A stretch of 43,809 nt of DNA from Campylobacterales bacterium. GTDB lineage: Bacteria > Campylobacterota > Campylobacteria > Campylobacterales > Sulfurospirillaceae. The notes beneath the pieces are model-generated. The model was given only the letters and a program-made list of their open reading frames with translations, ran no database searches and was not told the DNA's origin. The first letter of the stretch is position 1. Each line of letters begins with the position of its first letter. The stretch is from contig JAFGFU010000010.1 of NCBI GenBank assembly GCA_016930915.1, positions 1 through 43,809 of the forward strand, read 5' to 3'. Shown here one piece after another: positions 24,066-33,279 of this stretch. A program made the translations under genes and the position numbers.

Positions 24066-24836
24066 CTAAGTGCACGTAACGCGACCGTGTTCAACCTTTA
24101 TTTTTCCTAAACACTCATACTCAAAAACAGTATCGCCAAACTTTTCTACGGCATCATGATAAAGTGGTTGCAAGGCACAATAATTTAAAAATTCATCTTT
24201 ACATGTAAACGTATTGACACCAAATTTTTCCACAAATGCATCTATATCATAAATAGCCGTAGCCAATCCTTTTGCAAGCAATAAAGAAGTCCCCTCAGAC
24301 TCACCCAAACGATGGGGTAACACGTAAATGGGTTTGCCCATTTTTAAAGCAAATTCAACGCTGTGCATCGTGCCACTTTTAAGATCCGCTTGTGTAACAA
24401 TGAGCACATCTCCAAGAGCGACTACAAGCTCATTTCGTTTGGGAAAATTCCATTTTGTTGAGGGTTTTCCTGCTTCAAATTGGCTCAAAACCAATCCCTC
24501 TTTTTCGATACTTTCAATCAGAGTTGAATGAAGCGTAGGATAACGAATATCCAATCCTGTACCTGCAACCATAATGGTATTATTAAAGCCTGCTCCATGA
24601 TGTACTAATCCATCTACCCCCTGTGCACCACCACTTACAAGACAAATACCTGCAAAAGAGAGTTTATGTGCTAAAAGTTGGGTGAATGTTTTCGTATAGG
24701 AAATGGGATGGCGAGTACCTACTATCGAAATTTTAGAGCGCTTTAAAAGGGCAGGATTTCCAAGATAATAAAGGATAGAGGGGTAAGATTTCATACGTTC
24801 CAATTCAGGAATATGAAAATCTACCGTTTTAATCAT
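24066..24836 (-). CDS. dprA: DNA-processing protein DprA (short form)
   Basis: This 256-residue Rossmann-fold protein loads RecA onto incoming single-stranded DNA in natural transformation. It has ISIVGTRHPISYT (about 36-48), LVSGGAQGVDGLVHHGA (about 66-82), the GTGLDIRYPTLHSTL loop and SGTMHSVEFALKMGKPIYVLPHRLGESEGTS (about 154-184). It lacks the C-terminal winged helix of longer DprAs, as in Campylobacter and Helicobacter. It overlaps the upstream deacetylase stop by one base. Its presence suggests competence. Confidence 0.94.
   Translation of the reverse strand: MIKTVDFHIPELERMKSYPSILYYLGNPALLKRSKISIVGTRHPISYTKTFTQLLAHKLSFAGICLVSGGAQGVDGLVHHGAGFNNTIMVAGTGLDIRYPTLHSTLIESIEKEGLVLSQFEAGKPSTKWNFPKRNELVVALGDVLIVTQADLKSGTMHSVEFALKMGKPIYVLPHRLGESEGTSLLLAKGLATAIYDIDAFVEKFGVNTFTCKDEFLNYCALQPLYHDAVEKFGDTVFEYECLGKIKVEHGRVTCT
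24198..24209. repeat. TTTACATGTAAA palindrome, perfect copy
   Basis: Inside dprA near its 3' end, read as F-T-C-K (NTFTCKDE). Confidence 0.9.
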
Positions 24837-25975
24837 TATAGCTCTTTTAGGTAGACCATCTCCACACCCTCTAAAAGTGCTTTTGAGTCTCTTAAAACCT
24901 CTAATGTATTTTTGTGTGGATGACCAATAGCAATAGCATACCCATGTTTTTTGGCTTTCGAAACAGCCTCTTTGAGTTGCTTTTGAATAGCAGTTTTTTC
25001 CAATGAGTTATCTAAAAAAATATCACGTGAATATAAAAACATATTATACTTTTTAGCGACCTGTGGTGCTTTAGAATTTCCAATAGTACGACTATCCACA
25101 AAACTTAAATTATGATCTTTCATAACTTTGATTAAACGATCCATAGCACCATAATCTGCTGTAAAATAGCCTCCAGTGTGATTATTATAATAGACAATAT
25201 GAGGAAACCACCCCTTAATACGTTTAATTCTTTTTTCAATCACTTCAATTGAATCCGTGGTATTTAAGGTATCTTCTTCAGGACGAGAGTAATACTTTGC
25301 TTCCAAAGGAAGATGCACCATAGCAAAAGGGAACTCATGCGATAATCGTACCGTTTCAGGATGTCCTTTTGTGGGTGGAAAAAATGCGGGTGTTACCTTA
25401 TAAGGAATTTCCTTCATCATCCGTGCTTGCCAAGGGAAAGAGACATCATCAATAATAATGGCTAATTTAGGAGTTGTACCTGATGGATATTTTTTACGAA
25501 CCACATCATGCGGTTTTGCTTTTTCTCCACTCTCTTTAAGACTTTGTTGATACTCATGCACCTCTGAAAGTTCCTGTTTTTTTGAAGAATTTTCTTCAAG
25601 AACAACCAAAGGTTGAGAACTATTCTCTTCAAAAACTCTTGGTTCAATGGCAGGAATAACCGTAGGTTGTTGCTTTGAAAGGTTGCTCTCAGGTAAAGGA
25701 GGCAAAGAAGATTGACGTAATTTTTCATCCTCAAGCATTTTTTTCATTTTTTGCATTAAGACATCTGTCGAAACAACACTTTTTTCATTCAAAGGTGTAA
25801 CAACATGAGGACGGACTAACGCATGAGTTATATACCAATAAGCACCCATTCCAAAGGCTAAAAGCAGTATAAAAACGATAATCCATACACTATACTGTTT
25901 TAAATTAGATGAGGCTTTTTTTCTAGTGGGAGCTATCTTAGGCTTGCTCTGTTTTTTTCGTGTTTTTTTTACCAT
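24836..25975 (-). CDS. Divergent polysaccharide deacetylase (YibQ/DUF610 family)
   Basis: This 379-residue protein has a lysine-rich N-terminus, one membrane anchor (about 30-50), a long low-complexity periplasmic linker rich in Glu/Ser/Pro (about 65-165), and a C-terminal divergent polysaccharide deacetylase domain (about 168-379). That domain has LAIIIDDVSFPW, AFFPPTKGHPE, MVHLPLEAKYYSRPEEDTL, YYNNHTGGYFT and IAIGHPHKNTL. The family has a carbohydrate-esterase-4-like fold; its substrate is not established. It lies between minE and dprA, a cell-division and DNA-uptake neighbourhood seen in Campylobacter. Confidence 0.87.
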   Translation of the reverse strand: MVKKTRKKQSKPKIAPTRKKASSNLKQYSVWIIVFILLLAFGMGAYWYITHALVRPHVVTPLNEKSVVSTDVLMQKMKKMLEDEKLRQSSLPPLPESNLSKQQPTVIPAIEPRVFEENSSQPLVVLEENSSKKQELSEVHEYQQSLKESGEKAKPHDVVRKKYPSGTTPKLAIIIDDVSFPWQARMMKEIPYKVTPAFFPPTKGHPETVRLSHEFPFAMVHLPLEAKYYSRPEEDTLNTTDSIEVIEKRIKRIKGWFPHIVYYNNHTGGYFTADYGAMDRLIKVMKDHNLSFVDSRTIGNSKAPQVAKKYNMFLYSRDIFLDNSLEKTAIQKQLKEAVSKAKKHGYAIAIGHPHKNTLEVLRDSKALLEGVEMVYLKEL

Positions 25976-25987
25976 AAATGCCGTTAA

Positions 25988-26227
25988 CTACTTTCCTAAA
26001 ATAACTTCTACTTCGAGCAGTTCAAGATTTTGATTATTGTGTGATGTAATCTTAACATCTTCAACTTTGGTATATTTTTTAATGACATTAATCAAATCAT
26101 TGCGTAAATCATCCAAATAGGGTAACTTACAACTTGCTCTCTCGTGAGAGAGCATAATGGTTAATCGATTTTTGGCCACATCTGCGGTGCTTTTTTTCTT
26201 TCCAAAAAAAGTATCAAAGAGGCTCAT
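25988..26227 (-). CDS. minE: Cell division topological specificity factor MinE
   Basis: This 79-residue MinE begins [11 protein letters not shown] (membrane-targeting helix), followed by the MinD-binding segment [13 protein letters not shown] (about 19-31) and the dimerisation domain ending LEVEVILGK. It stimulates MinD ATPase to place the division site at mid-cell. It overlaps minD by four bases. No minC lies beside it. Confidence 0.95.
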   Translation of the reverse strand: MSLFDTFFGKKKSTADVAKNRLTIMLSHERASCKLPYLDDLRNDLINVIKKYTKVEDVKITSHNNQNLELLEVEVILGK

Positions 26228-27033
26228 TTGAAGATTCCTTTCAGCGTAGAGAGAAAGCCTTTTTTTGACTTTATATCTAAAAACTCTACCTCTTCGCCTA
26301 AGATACGGCGGGCAATATTACGATACGCTTCTGCTGAGAGTGATTTCTCTTTTGTCACAATAGGCGTTCCTGTATTGGTTGAGGTGATAATATCTTCATC
26401 ATCTGGCACAATGCCAATGAGTGGAAGCGCTAAAATACTGAGGACATCCTCAACACTGAGCATATTTCCTGCTTCAACCATTTCAGGTTTAATACGGTTA
26501 ATAATAATATGTTTTTCAACCTCTTGTCCATTTTTAGCACGCTCACTCTTCGCATCAATAATACCAATAACCCTATCCGCATCACGCACAGAACTCACAT
26601 CAGGTGTTGAGACAATGAGTGCTCGGTCTGCTAAAAAAATAGAGTGTTCAAAACCACTTTCAATACCCGCTGGAGAATCTAACATAACAATATCAAAACT
26701 CTCTTTGAGGTTTTCAATCAATGCTTTGACTTTCTCTTTATTCAAAATATCTTTATCTTTGGTTTGACTCGCAGGTAAAAAGTAAAGTGATTTGGATTTT
26801 TTATCGTTAATTAACGCTTGTGCAAGGTTACAACGTCCTTCCATCACATCAACGACATCGTATACAATACGATTTTCAAGACCCAAAATCATATCAAGAT
26901 TTCTAAGTCCTATATCAAAGTCAATGGCAACGACTTTTTTACCCAAATTTGCAAGTCCAACGGCGAGATTTGCGGTGGTGGTAGATTTACCTACCCCACC
27001 TTTACCTGACGTTACGGTGATAACTATACCCAT
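26224..27033 (-). CDS. minD: Septum site-determining protein MinD
   Basis: This 269-residue deviant-Walker ATPase has [22 protein letters not shown] (signature lysines of GKGGVGKS near residue 10), [24 protein letters not shown] (about 39-62), [12 protein letters not shown] (about 117-128) and a C-terminal amphipathic helix ([13 protein letters not shown]) for membrane binding. With MinE it restricts Z-ring placement. It lies 20 bases downstream of ilvC. Confidence 0.97.
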   Translation of the reverse strand: MGIVITVTSGKGGVGKSTTTANLAVGLANLGKKVVAIDFDIGLRNLDMILGLENRIVYDVVDVMEGRCNLAQALINDKKSKSLYFLPASQTKDKDILNKEKVKALIENLKESFDIVMLDSPAGIESGFEHSIFLADRALIVSTPDVSSVRDADRVIGIIDAKSERAKNGQEVEKHIIINRIKPEMVEAGNMLSVEDVLSILALPLIGIVPDDEDIITSTNTGTPIVTKEKSLSAEAYRNIARRILGEEVEFLDIKSKKGFLSTLKGIFK

Positions 27034-27053
27034 ATAACCTCTTTAGTACGATT

Positions 27054-28079
<1,026 letters not shown>

Positions 28080-28137
28080 TTAATCCTTACATGTAGTATT
28101 AAATCCCGCCATTGTACAAAAGAGTTACTTAAAAACT

Positions 28138-28149
28138 TTACATGTAAAG
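28138..28149. repeat. TTTACATGTAAA palindrome, perfect copy
   Basis: In the divergent gap between ilvC and the HDOD gene. It ends 14 bases before a possible TATAAA -10, so it covers that promoter's -35 region; a poorer copy (CTTACATGTAGT) lies at 28087. Confidence 0.9.
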
Positions 28150-28163
28150 GGTGTAAAGCAAAC

Positions 28164-28169
28164 TATAAA
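28164..28169 (+). promoter_or_regulatory. Possible -10 of the HDOD-RNase R-HolA operon
   Basis: TATAAA, 48 bases before the ATG at 28218, is the best -10-like word in the gap. Confidence 0.35.
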
Positions 28170-28217
28170 CCAACAGCAGATAGAATTAGTCTACCAACAC
28201 ATCACGAGGAATAAACC

Positions 28218-29030
28218 ATGGATGAGAACATTCTAAAAAAAATCAAATCACTTCCCCCACTCGATGACACGGTTTTGAAAATCCAACGTATTTGTGTCGA
28301 TAAAAACAGCTCTTTGGCTGATTTGGTCAAAGTGGTTGAAAGTGACCCAATGCTTACAGCTAATATTTTAAAATCTTCAAATTCTCCACTGTATGGCTTT
28401 AGCCGAGAAATTAAAAATATCGCACACGCTGTCTCACTCTTTGGTATGGCAACGGTGCGTGGTTTTGCGCTTTCTAGCGCCATTAAACAAAATATTAAAA
28501 TTAATTTAGAACCTTACAATATTAGCAACAATGACTTTTTAGAAATTAGCACTTTACAGAGCACCTTTATGTTCAAATGGTATTCCAAAGTTGACAAAAC
28601 GATGCTTGATGTCTTACAACCTGCTGCTTTCATGATGGAAGTAGGAAAAATCATTATTGCGCACGAACTTTTAGAACAAAACAAAGATGAAGCCTTTAAG
28701 CTTGCCCTTTCCAAAATAAAAACGCCTTATGAACTCTCCGTCTTGGAAAGAGAGTATGTCGGTTTTTCTAATGAAGAAATTACAGCTAAAATTTTTGAAC
28801 AATGGAATTTAGAGAGTGAGCTAGTCGAATCTATCGAATTTTCCAATTATCCATCCGATGCACACGTTTCTATTCAACCTTATGCTGCGGCACTGAATAT
28901 TGTGAAGCAAAGCATTAATATTTTTGGTCACTTTACTGAGGAATTTATTGAAAAAGCTCTCAAACTTTTAGATGAGCATGAACTACACCATGCTCCTTTT
29001 TTAGAGACAGTTGAGCAATTTAAACAGTGA
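28218..29030 (+). CDS. HDOD-domain signalling protein
   Basis: This 270-residue protein is almost entirely an HDOD domain, a metal-dependent-HD relative without catalytic residues used in signalling. Visible features are KIKSLPPLDDTVLKIQRIC (about 6-24), VVESDPMLTANILKSSNSPLYGFSREI (about 36-62) and HAVSLFGMATVRGFALSSA (about 67-85). The HD-like pair is absent, as expected for HDOD. It precedes rnr with a four-base GTGA overlap and so may regulate or accompany RNA turnover (inference only). Confidence 0.88.
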   Translation: MDENILKKIKSLPPLDDTVLKIQRICVDKNSSLADLVKVVESDPMLTANILKSSNSPLYGFSREIKNIAHAVSLFGMATVRGFALSSAIKQNIKINLEPYNISNNDFLEISTLQSTFMFKWYSKVDKTMLDVLQPAAFMMEVGKIIIAHELLEQNKDEAFKLALSKIKTPYELSVLEREYVGFSNEEITAKIFEQWNLESELVESIEFSNYPSDAHVSIQPYAAALNIVKQSINIFGHFTEEFIEKALKLLDEHELHHAPFLETVEQFKQ

Positions 29031-30973
29031 AAAATTTTCTTTTAAGTCTTAATGAAGGGGTAGCAGAAAAAGATATTCCTTCTTCTTTTTTACCTCACTT
29101 TAACACACTTCTTCAGCTCAAAGCAATTGTTTTAAAAAACAATCTTTATCGTTTTGAGGATGGCTATTGTGCCGGAAAACTCGATGTCTCTTTTAGCGGT
29201 ACAGGTTATTTATCATCTCTGCTTCCAACTCCTTTAAAAGATATTGTCATTGAAGCCTCAGGACTGCATGGAGGAATGCGTGGCGATCTCGTAGTCGCAA
29301 AGCGCATTGCGAATAAAAAAAGCCGCCGTATCAAAGCTGTTATTGTCTATATTGCCCAGCGTGCTTTTGCTAAAAGTATTGTTTATACGAAAATGAGCAA
29401 AGGCAAGGTCATCGGTGTTAATATCAAGAATGAATCCTTATTTGAGATTACCGCAAGCCAAAAATCACTCAAACAACTCCCTTTAGGAAGCGTTTTAAAA
29501 ATAGACAATGTAAGCAATGTTATTGAAGAAGTTTTAGGTGTGCTTGATGACGCAACCATCGATGAAAAAATTTCTTTAGCGCTCTTTGATAAAAAAGAAT
29601 TTTTTAGCAAAGAAGCAGAAGCAGAAGCAAAAAGTCATGGAGATTATGTTGAAAAAAGTTATTACCCCAAGCGTATTGATTTAACAGATCTTCCATTTTG
29701 TACCATCGATCCTGTCGATGCAAAAGATTTTGACGATGCCATTTATTTTGACGTAGAAAACCACGTACTCTACGTTGCCATCGCTGATGTCAGTGAATAC
29801 GTTTATTCGATGGGGCACATTGATAAAGAAGCAATTGAGAGGGGATTTTCCATCTACTTTCCACACAAATCAATTCCCATGCTTCCTCGATCACTTAGTG
29901 AAAATATCTGCTCCTTAAAGCCAAATGTTGATCGTCTTGCATACACCTTTAAAATCACACTAGACCCTTTTACATGTAAACCTCTAAAAGAAGAACTTTT
30001 TGAGAGTGTAATTCACTCGGTAAAACGCTATACCTATGAAACTATCGACCTCTTTTTAGAAGGAAAGACCAACGAAGTAGATGCGGTAGATAAAACCATT
30101 CTAGCATACCTTTTGCCATTGCACGAACTCACGCAAAAATTACGTGACATCCGACTAGAGAATGCCTTTTCATTTCGCTCTTCAGAAGTCAGGATGAGAG
30201 TGGATGAAAACCAAAACTTACTTGCAACCACCATTGAAGCAGAGACTCCATCGCACGGACTTATTGAAGATTGTATGCTTCTTGCTAACAAAGCAGCAGC
30301 CAAAAAACTAGGTTTTGGAATTTTCAGAACCCATGAAAGCCCTTCATTTGAGCGTATGGAAGCACTGCTAAATGATTTAGCACTGATTGGGATTCATGTC
30401 AAATTGCGTGCAGATCTTCCTAAAATGATTCAAGAAATCCAGCAAAAAGCAGATGATTTAGGGCTTAGAGAAGAAGTCGATAAATTAATTATTAAAAGTC
30501 AGAAAAAAGCTATTTATGAGCCTGAAAATAAAGGGCACTTTGGATTAGGGTTTGACATGTACACCCATTTTACCTCACCCATTCGTCGTTACAGCGACCT
30601 TACCCTGCATCGTCTCCTTAAAGCCAAAGTAGCACACGATGAGAAAAAATTGGCTTTTTTATTGAAAGATATTGATCCTTTGTGTGAAAAAATCAGTGCT
30701 TTAGAGAGAGAAAGTGATAAAGTCGCATGGGATTATATGGACCGAAAATTTGCACGGTATATGGCATTACATGTAGGCGATAATTTCAAAGCCATTGTCG
30801 TTGAAACAGAACAAAATCCTGTGGCAAAATTGGATGATGAACTCAAAGGTGCACGTATTTTTTTACTTGATAATAATGTACATTTATTAGAGAGAGTAGA
30901 AATCAAAATTGTTGAGAGCAATATAGCAACAGCACGTATTTACGCAAGAGTAAGCAGGAGTTTGGATGTATAA
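29027..30973 (+). CDS. rnr: Ribonuclease R family 3'-5' exoribonuclease
   Basis: This 648-residue RNase II/R enzyme has N-terminal cold-shock-like domains (about 50-200), an RNB catalytic domain with the acidic motif TIDPVDAKDFDDAIYFD (about 226-242), IEDCMLLANKAAAKKLG (about 411-427) and HFGLGFDMYTHFTSPIRRYSDLTLHRLL (about 504-531), and a short C-terminal S1-like segment. It degrades structured RNA. The GTG start overlaps the HDOD stop as GTGA; no ATG nearby gives a better fit. Its end overlaps the holA start by eight bases. Confidence 0.94.
   Translation: MKNFLLSLNEGVAEKDIPSSFLPHFNTLLQLKAIVLKNNLYRFEDGYCAGKLDVSFSGTGYLSSLLPTPLKDIVIEASGLHGGMRGDLVVAKRIANKKSRRIKAVIVYIAQRAFAKSIVYTKMSKGKVIGVNIKNESLFEITASQKSLKQLPLGSVLKIDNVSNVIEEVLGVLDDATIDEKISLALFDKKEFFSKEAEAEAKSHGDYVEKSYYPKRIDLTDLPFCTIDPVDAKDFDDAIYFDVENHVLYVAIADVSEYVYSMGHIDKEAIERGFSIYFPHKSIPMLPRSLSENICSLKPNVDRLAYTFKITLDPFTCKPLKEELFESVIHSVKRYTYETIDLFLEGKTNEVDAVDKTILAYLLPLHELTQKLRDIRLENAFSFRSSEVRMRVDENQNLLATTIEAETPSHGLIEDCMLLANKAAAKKLGFGIFRTHESPSFERMEALLNDLALIGIHVKLRADLPKMIQEIQQKADDLGLREEVDKLIIKSQKKAIYEPENKGHFGLGFDMYTHFTSPIRRYSDLTLHRLLKAKVAHDEKKLAFLLKDIDPLCEKISALERESDKVAWDYMDRKFARYMALHVGDNFKAIVVETEQNPVAKLDDELKGARIFLLDNNVHLLERVEIKIVESNIATARIYARVSRSLDV
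29969..29980. repeat. TTTACATGTAAA palindrome, perfect copy
   Basis: Inside rnr, read as F-T-C-K (DPFTCKPL). Confidence 0.9.
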
Positions 30974-31952
30974 AAGAGAGTTTGACACTATTTTAAAGAC
31001 AAAAAAAGCTCCAAAATCAACATTTTTATATGGCATGTGTTCGTATCAAAACAATCTTCTCTCGCAGCAACTTTTAACACTTCTTAATGCAGGAAATGAA
31101 GAAAAAGTTATCATGTATTATGATGAGTATGCTTTTAATTCAGCTAAAAATTTTCTTGCTCAATCTTCGCTTTTTGGTGATCGCAATATTTTAATCATTA
31201 AAACCGACAAAAACATTCCAACAAAAGAGCTGGAAAGCTTAATTGGATTGTGTGCTAAAAATGATTCTAGCTACTTCATTTACCAATATTTTGGAGAAGA
31301 TAAAAAAGCAACCCCTGTAAGCAAACTTTTTGACAAAAGTAAAGAAGCCGTTTTTGTTCGTCTTTTTAAAGCTGAATTTAATGAAGCCATGCAACTGCTT
31401 CAAAATCACGCACAAAGTATAGGATTAATGATTGATCGCTATGCCCTTCAACATCTTTATATGATTCACATGGAAGATCTTGCTTTGTGTATTAATGAAT
31501 GTGAAAAGCTCTTAATTTTGAATAAAGAGATAGTCATCAACGATATTAATGCTTTAGTGTATGGTTTAGGCTCTGTTTCGATGGACCATTTTATTACAAA
31601 GCTTTTAGAAAAAAAAGATATTAAAGAGGAATTTGAACGCCTGATTGAAGGTGATGGAATCGAAGAAATTCGTATTATTAATGCTATTCAAACACACGTA
31701 ACACAACTTTTTTTATTTCATGTGTACATTAAATTGCATGGAAATTTTGATGCCAAAGCCATTTTAGGATATCCTCTGCCTCCACATATTGCAAACCAAC
31801 GCTCTGCACACTCTATTAAAATTGATCTTTCAACCTACAAAAGCCTACTTTCTTTGCTTCTTCAAGCAGAATACCAGTTAAAAAAAGTCAGTAATAGTGA
31901 TAAAACAAGCTATCTTCTTTCTTGCTTAATAAAACTTCAAAGTTATTTATAG
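30966..31952 (+). CDS. holA: DNA polymerase III subunit delta
   Basis: This 328-residue clamp-loader subunit begins with the P-loop-like but non-catalytic FLYGMCSYQNNLL region (about 20-32), followed by the domain with SLFGDRNILIIKTDK (about 72-86) and the C-terminal collar domain (about 205-328). Similarity to Campylobacterota HolA is judged from order and these segments. It overlaps the rnr stop by eight bases and precedes rpsF by 74 bases. Confidence 0.85.
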   Translation: MYKREFDTILKTKKAPKSTFLYGMCSYQNNLLSQQLLTLLNAGNEEKVIMYYDEYAFNSAKNFLAQSSLFGDRNILIIKTDKNIPTKELESLIGLCAKNDSSYFIYQYFGEDKKATPVSKLFDKSKEAVFVRLFKAEFNEAMQLLQNHAQSIGLMIDRYALQHLYMIHMEDLALCINECEKLLILNKEIVINDINALVYGLGSVSMDHFITKLLEKKDIKEEFERLIEGDGIEEIRIINAIQTHVTQLFLFHVYIKLHGNFDAKAILGYPLPPHIANQRSAHSIKIDLSTYKSLLSLLLQAEYQLKKVSNSDKTSYLLSCLIKLQSYL

Positions 31953-31953
31953 T
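31948..31953 (+). promoter_or_regulatory. Possible -10 of the rpsF-ssb-rpsR operon
   Basis: TATAGT, overlapping the holA stop. It would give a leader of about 65 bases before the rpsF ATG. Confidence 0.35.
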
Positions 31954-32026
31954 AAAATCTGCCTCTATTCTAAAAAATCCTTACTCAGATATTAATCTAT
32001 TTGGGTGAAATCCATAAGGAGAAATG

Positions 32027-32431
32027 ATGCGACATTATGAGTTGCTTGTTGTAGTAAAGCCTACATTAACCGTAGAAGAGCTACAAGCAAAATTGAGTTT
32101 TCTAAAAGAAATTTTAGAGAAAAATGGTGCAGTTATTGCTGCAACACTAGAAATGGGTACACGCAAACTTGCGTATCAAATCGATAAATTTGAGCGCGGT
32201 ACTTACGTTGTATTTTACTTCACTGCCCCTACAGCTGCTATTGCAGAAGTTGAGCGTTTAATTCGTATTACTGAAGAATTTATTCGCTTTATGACTGTAA
32301 AATTTGAAAATCAAAAAGAGCTTAGATTCTGGAACAAACAAGTTGAAAAAATCACTAAAAAAAGTGATGTTGCGCCTGTTGTTGAATCTAAAGAAATTGT
32401 TGAAGAGCAACAAGCTACAACTGAAGCCTAA
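32027..32431 (+). CDS. rpsF: 30S ribosomal protein S6
   Basis: This 134-residue protein starts [14 protein letters not shown], the usual S6 beginning. It includes the S18-contacting region ([23 protein letters not shown], about 44-66) and has a long acidic C-terminal tail. The second of two adjacent ATGs is chosen because AAGGAG (32016-32021) is five bases from it but only two from the first (32024). It leads the conserved rpsF-ssb-rpsR operon. Confidence 0.96.
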   Translation: MRHYELLVVVKPTLTVEELQAKLSFLKEILEKNGAVIAATLEMGTRKLAYQIDKFERGTYVVFYFTAPTAAIAEVERLIRITEEFIRFMTVKFENQKELRFWNKQVEKITKKSDVAPVVESKEIVEEQQATTEA

Positions 32432-32444
32432 TTAAGGAGCCATT

Positions 32445-32945
32445 ATGTTCAACAGAGTCGTTATGCTTGGTAACCTCACGCGTGATTGTGAACTTCGGTA
32501 TCTACCCAATGGTGGTGCAGTTTGTACAACAGGTCTTGCAACCAATAGAAAGTTTAAAAAACAAGATGGCAGTCAAGGAGAAGAGGTTTGTTTTATTGAC
32601 ATTACCTTTTTTGGTAGAACTGCTGAGATCGCCAATCAATACTTGAGCCGTGGCAAAAAAGTCTTGGTTGAAGGTCGTTTAAAACTCGATCAATGGACAG
32701 ACCAAAGTGGTGCAAAACGAAGTAAACATTCTATTACCGTAGAGACACTTCAAATGATCGACTCACGTGGTGGACAAGAAAGTGGTAGCGCTGATATGGG
32801 GGGAAACTATGGAGAAAATACTTCTTCTATGGGATATAATCAAAATCAGCAAAAACAAACCTCTTATCCAAAACAATCAGCTCCTGAATATAGTGGTCAT
32901 GACATTCCGGACATCGATATTAACGATGATGAAATACCGTTTTAG
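32445..32945 (+). CDS. ssb: Single-stranded DNA-binding protein
   Basis: This 166-residue SSB has an OB fold (about 1-108: MFNRVVMLGNLTRDCELRYLPNGGAV, FIDITFFGRTAEIANQYLSRGKKVLVEGRLK), a Gly/Asn/Gln-rich linker and the acidic protein-interaction tip DDEIPF. It binds single-stranded DNA as a tetramer in replication, repair and transformation. It lies 13 bases after rpsF with AAGGAG upstream. Confidence 0.97.
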   Translation: MFNRVVMLGNLTRDCELRYLPNGGAVCTTGLATNRKFKKQDGSQGEEVCFIDITFFGRTAEIANQYLSRGKKVLVEGRLKLDQWTDQSGAKRSKHSITVETLQMIDSRGGQESGSADMGGNYGENTSSMGYNQNQQKQTSYPKQSAPEYSGHDIPDIDINDDEIPF

Positions 32946-32963
32946 TAAATAAAAGGATAAAAA

Positions 32964-33230
32964 ATGGCAGAAAAAAGAAAATTTGCACGTAAATACTGCA
33001 AATACTGTGAAGCAAAAGTAGAATATATTGATTATAAAGATGCAAAAATTTTAAGACACTCTCTTTCTGAGCGTTATAAAATTATGCCACGTCGTTTGAC
33101 AGGTAACTGCAAAAGACATCAAGAGATGGTAGAACTAGCAATCAAACGTGCACGTGCGACTGCAGTGATTCCTTACATCATTGACACACAAAAAGTTGTA
33201 GCAGTTCCTTTCGAGCAATTGCAACAATAG
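32964..33230 (+). CDS. rpsR: 30S ribosomal protein S18
   Basis: This 88-residue small-subunit protein has the N-terminal [18 protein letters not shown] with a C-x2-C pair, [25 protein letters not shown] (about 31-54) and a basic helix. The four zinc-type ligands (C, C, C, H) mark it as a zinc-binding form. It is the last gene of the operon and is followed by a strong terminator. Confidence 0.97.
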   Translation: MAEKRKFARKYCKYCEAKVEYIDYKDAKILRHSLSERYKIMPRRLTGNCKRHQEMVELAIKRARATAVIPYIIDTQKVVAVPFEQLQQ

Positions 33231-33231
33231 T

Positions 33232-33243
33232 CTTACATGTAAA
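33232..33243. repeat. Near copy (11/12) of the TTTACATGTAAA palindrome
   Basis: CTTACATGTAAA, immediately after the rpsR stop and overlapping by two bases the terminator stem that follows. Confidence 0.75.
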
Positions 33244-33277
33244 GCTAGATGGTTTTCCATCTAGCTTCTTTCTTTTT
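33242..33277 (+). terminator. Intrinsic terminator of rpsF-ssb-rpsR
   Basis: AAGCTAGATGG, loop TTTT and CCATCTAGCTT form a perfect 11-bp stem followed by CTTTCTTTTT. It lies between the convergent rpsR and lon genes. Confidence 0.9.
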
Positions 33278-33279
33278 AC

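Noticed and set aside
24066-24836. DprA truncated at its C-terminus
   Set aside because: Its 256-residue length without the winged helix is normal for this phylum.
26228-26767. A 179-codon plus-strand frame opposite minD
   Set aside because: It is an antisense shadow of minD; its serine- and isoleucine-rich product reflects minD codon use.
31953-32026. S6:S18-type autoregulatory leader before rpsF
   Set aside because: The leader has the right position, but I could not find the conserved hairpin with its CCG bulge.
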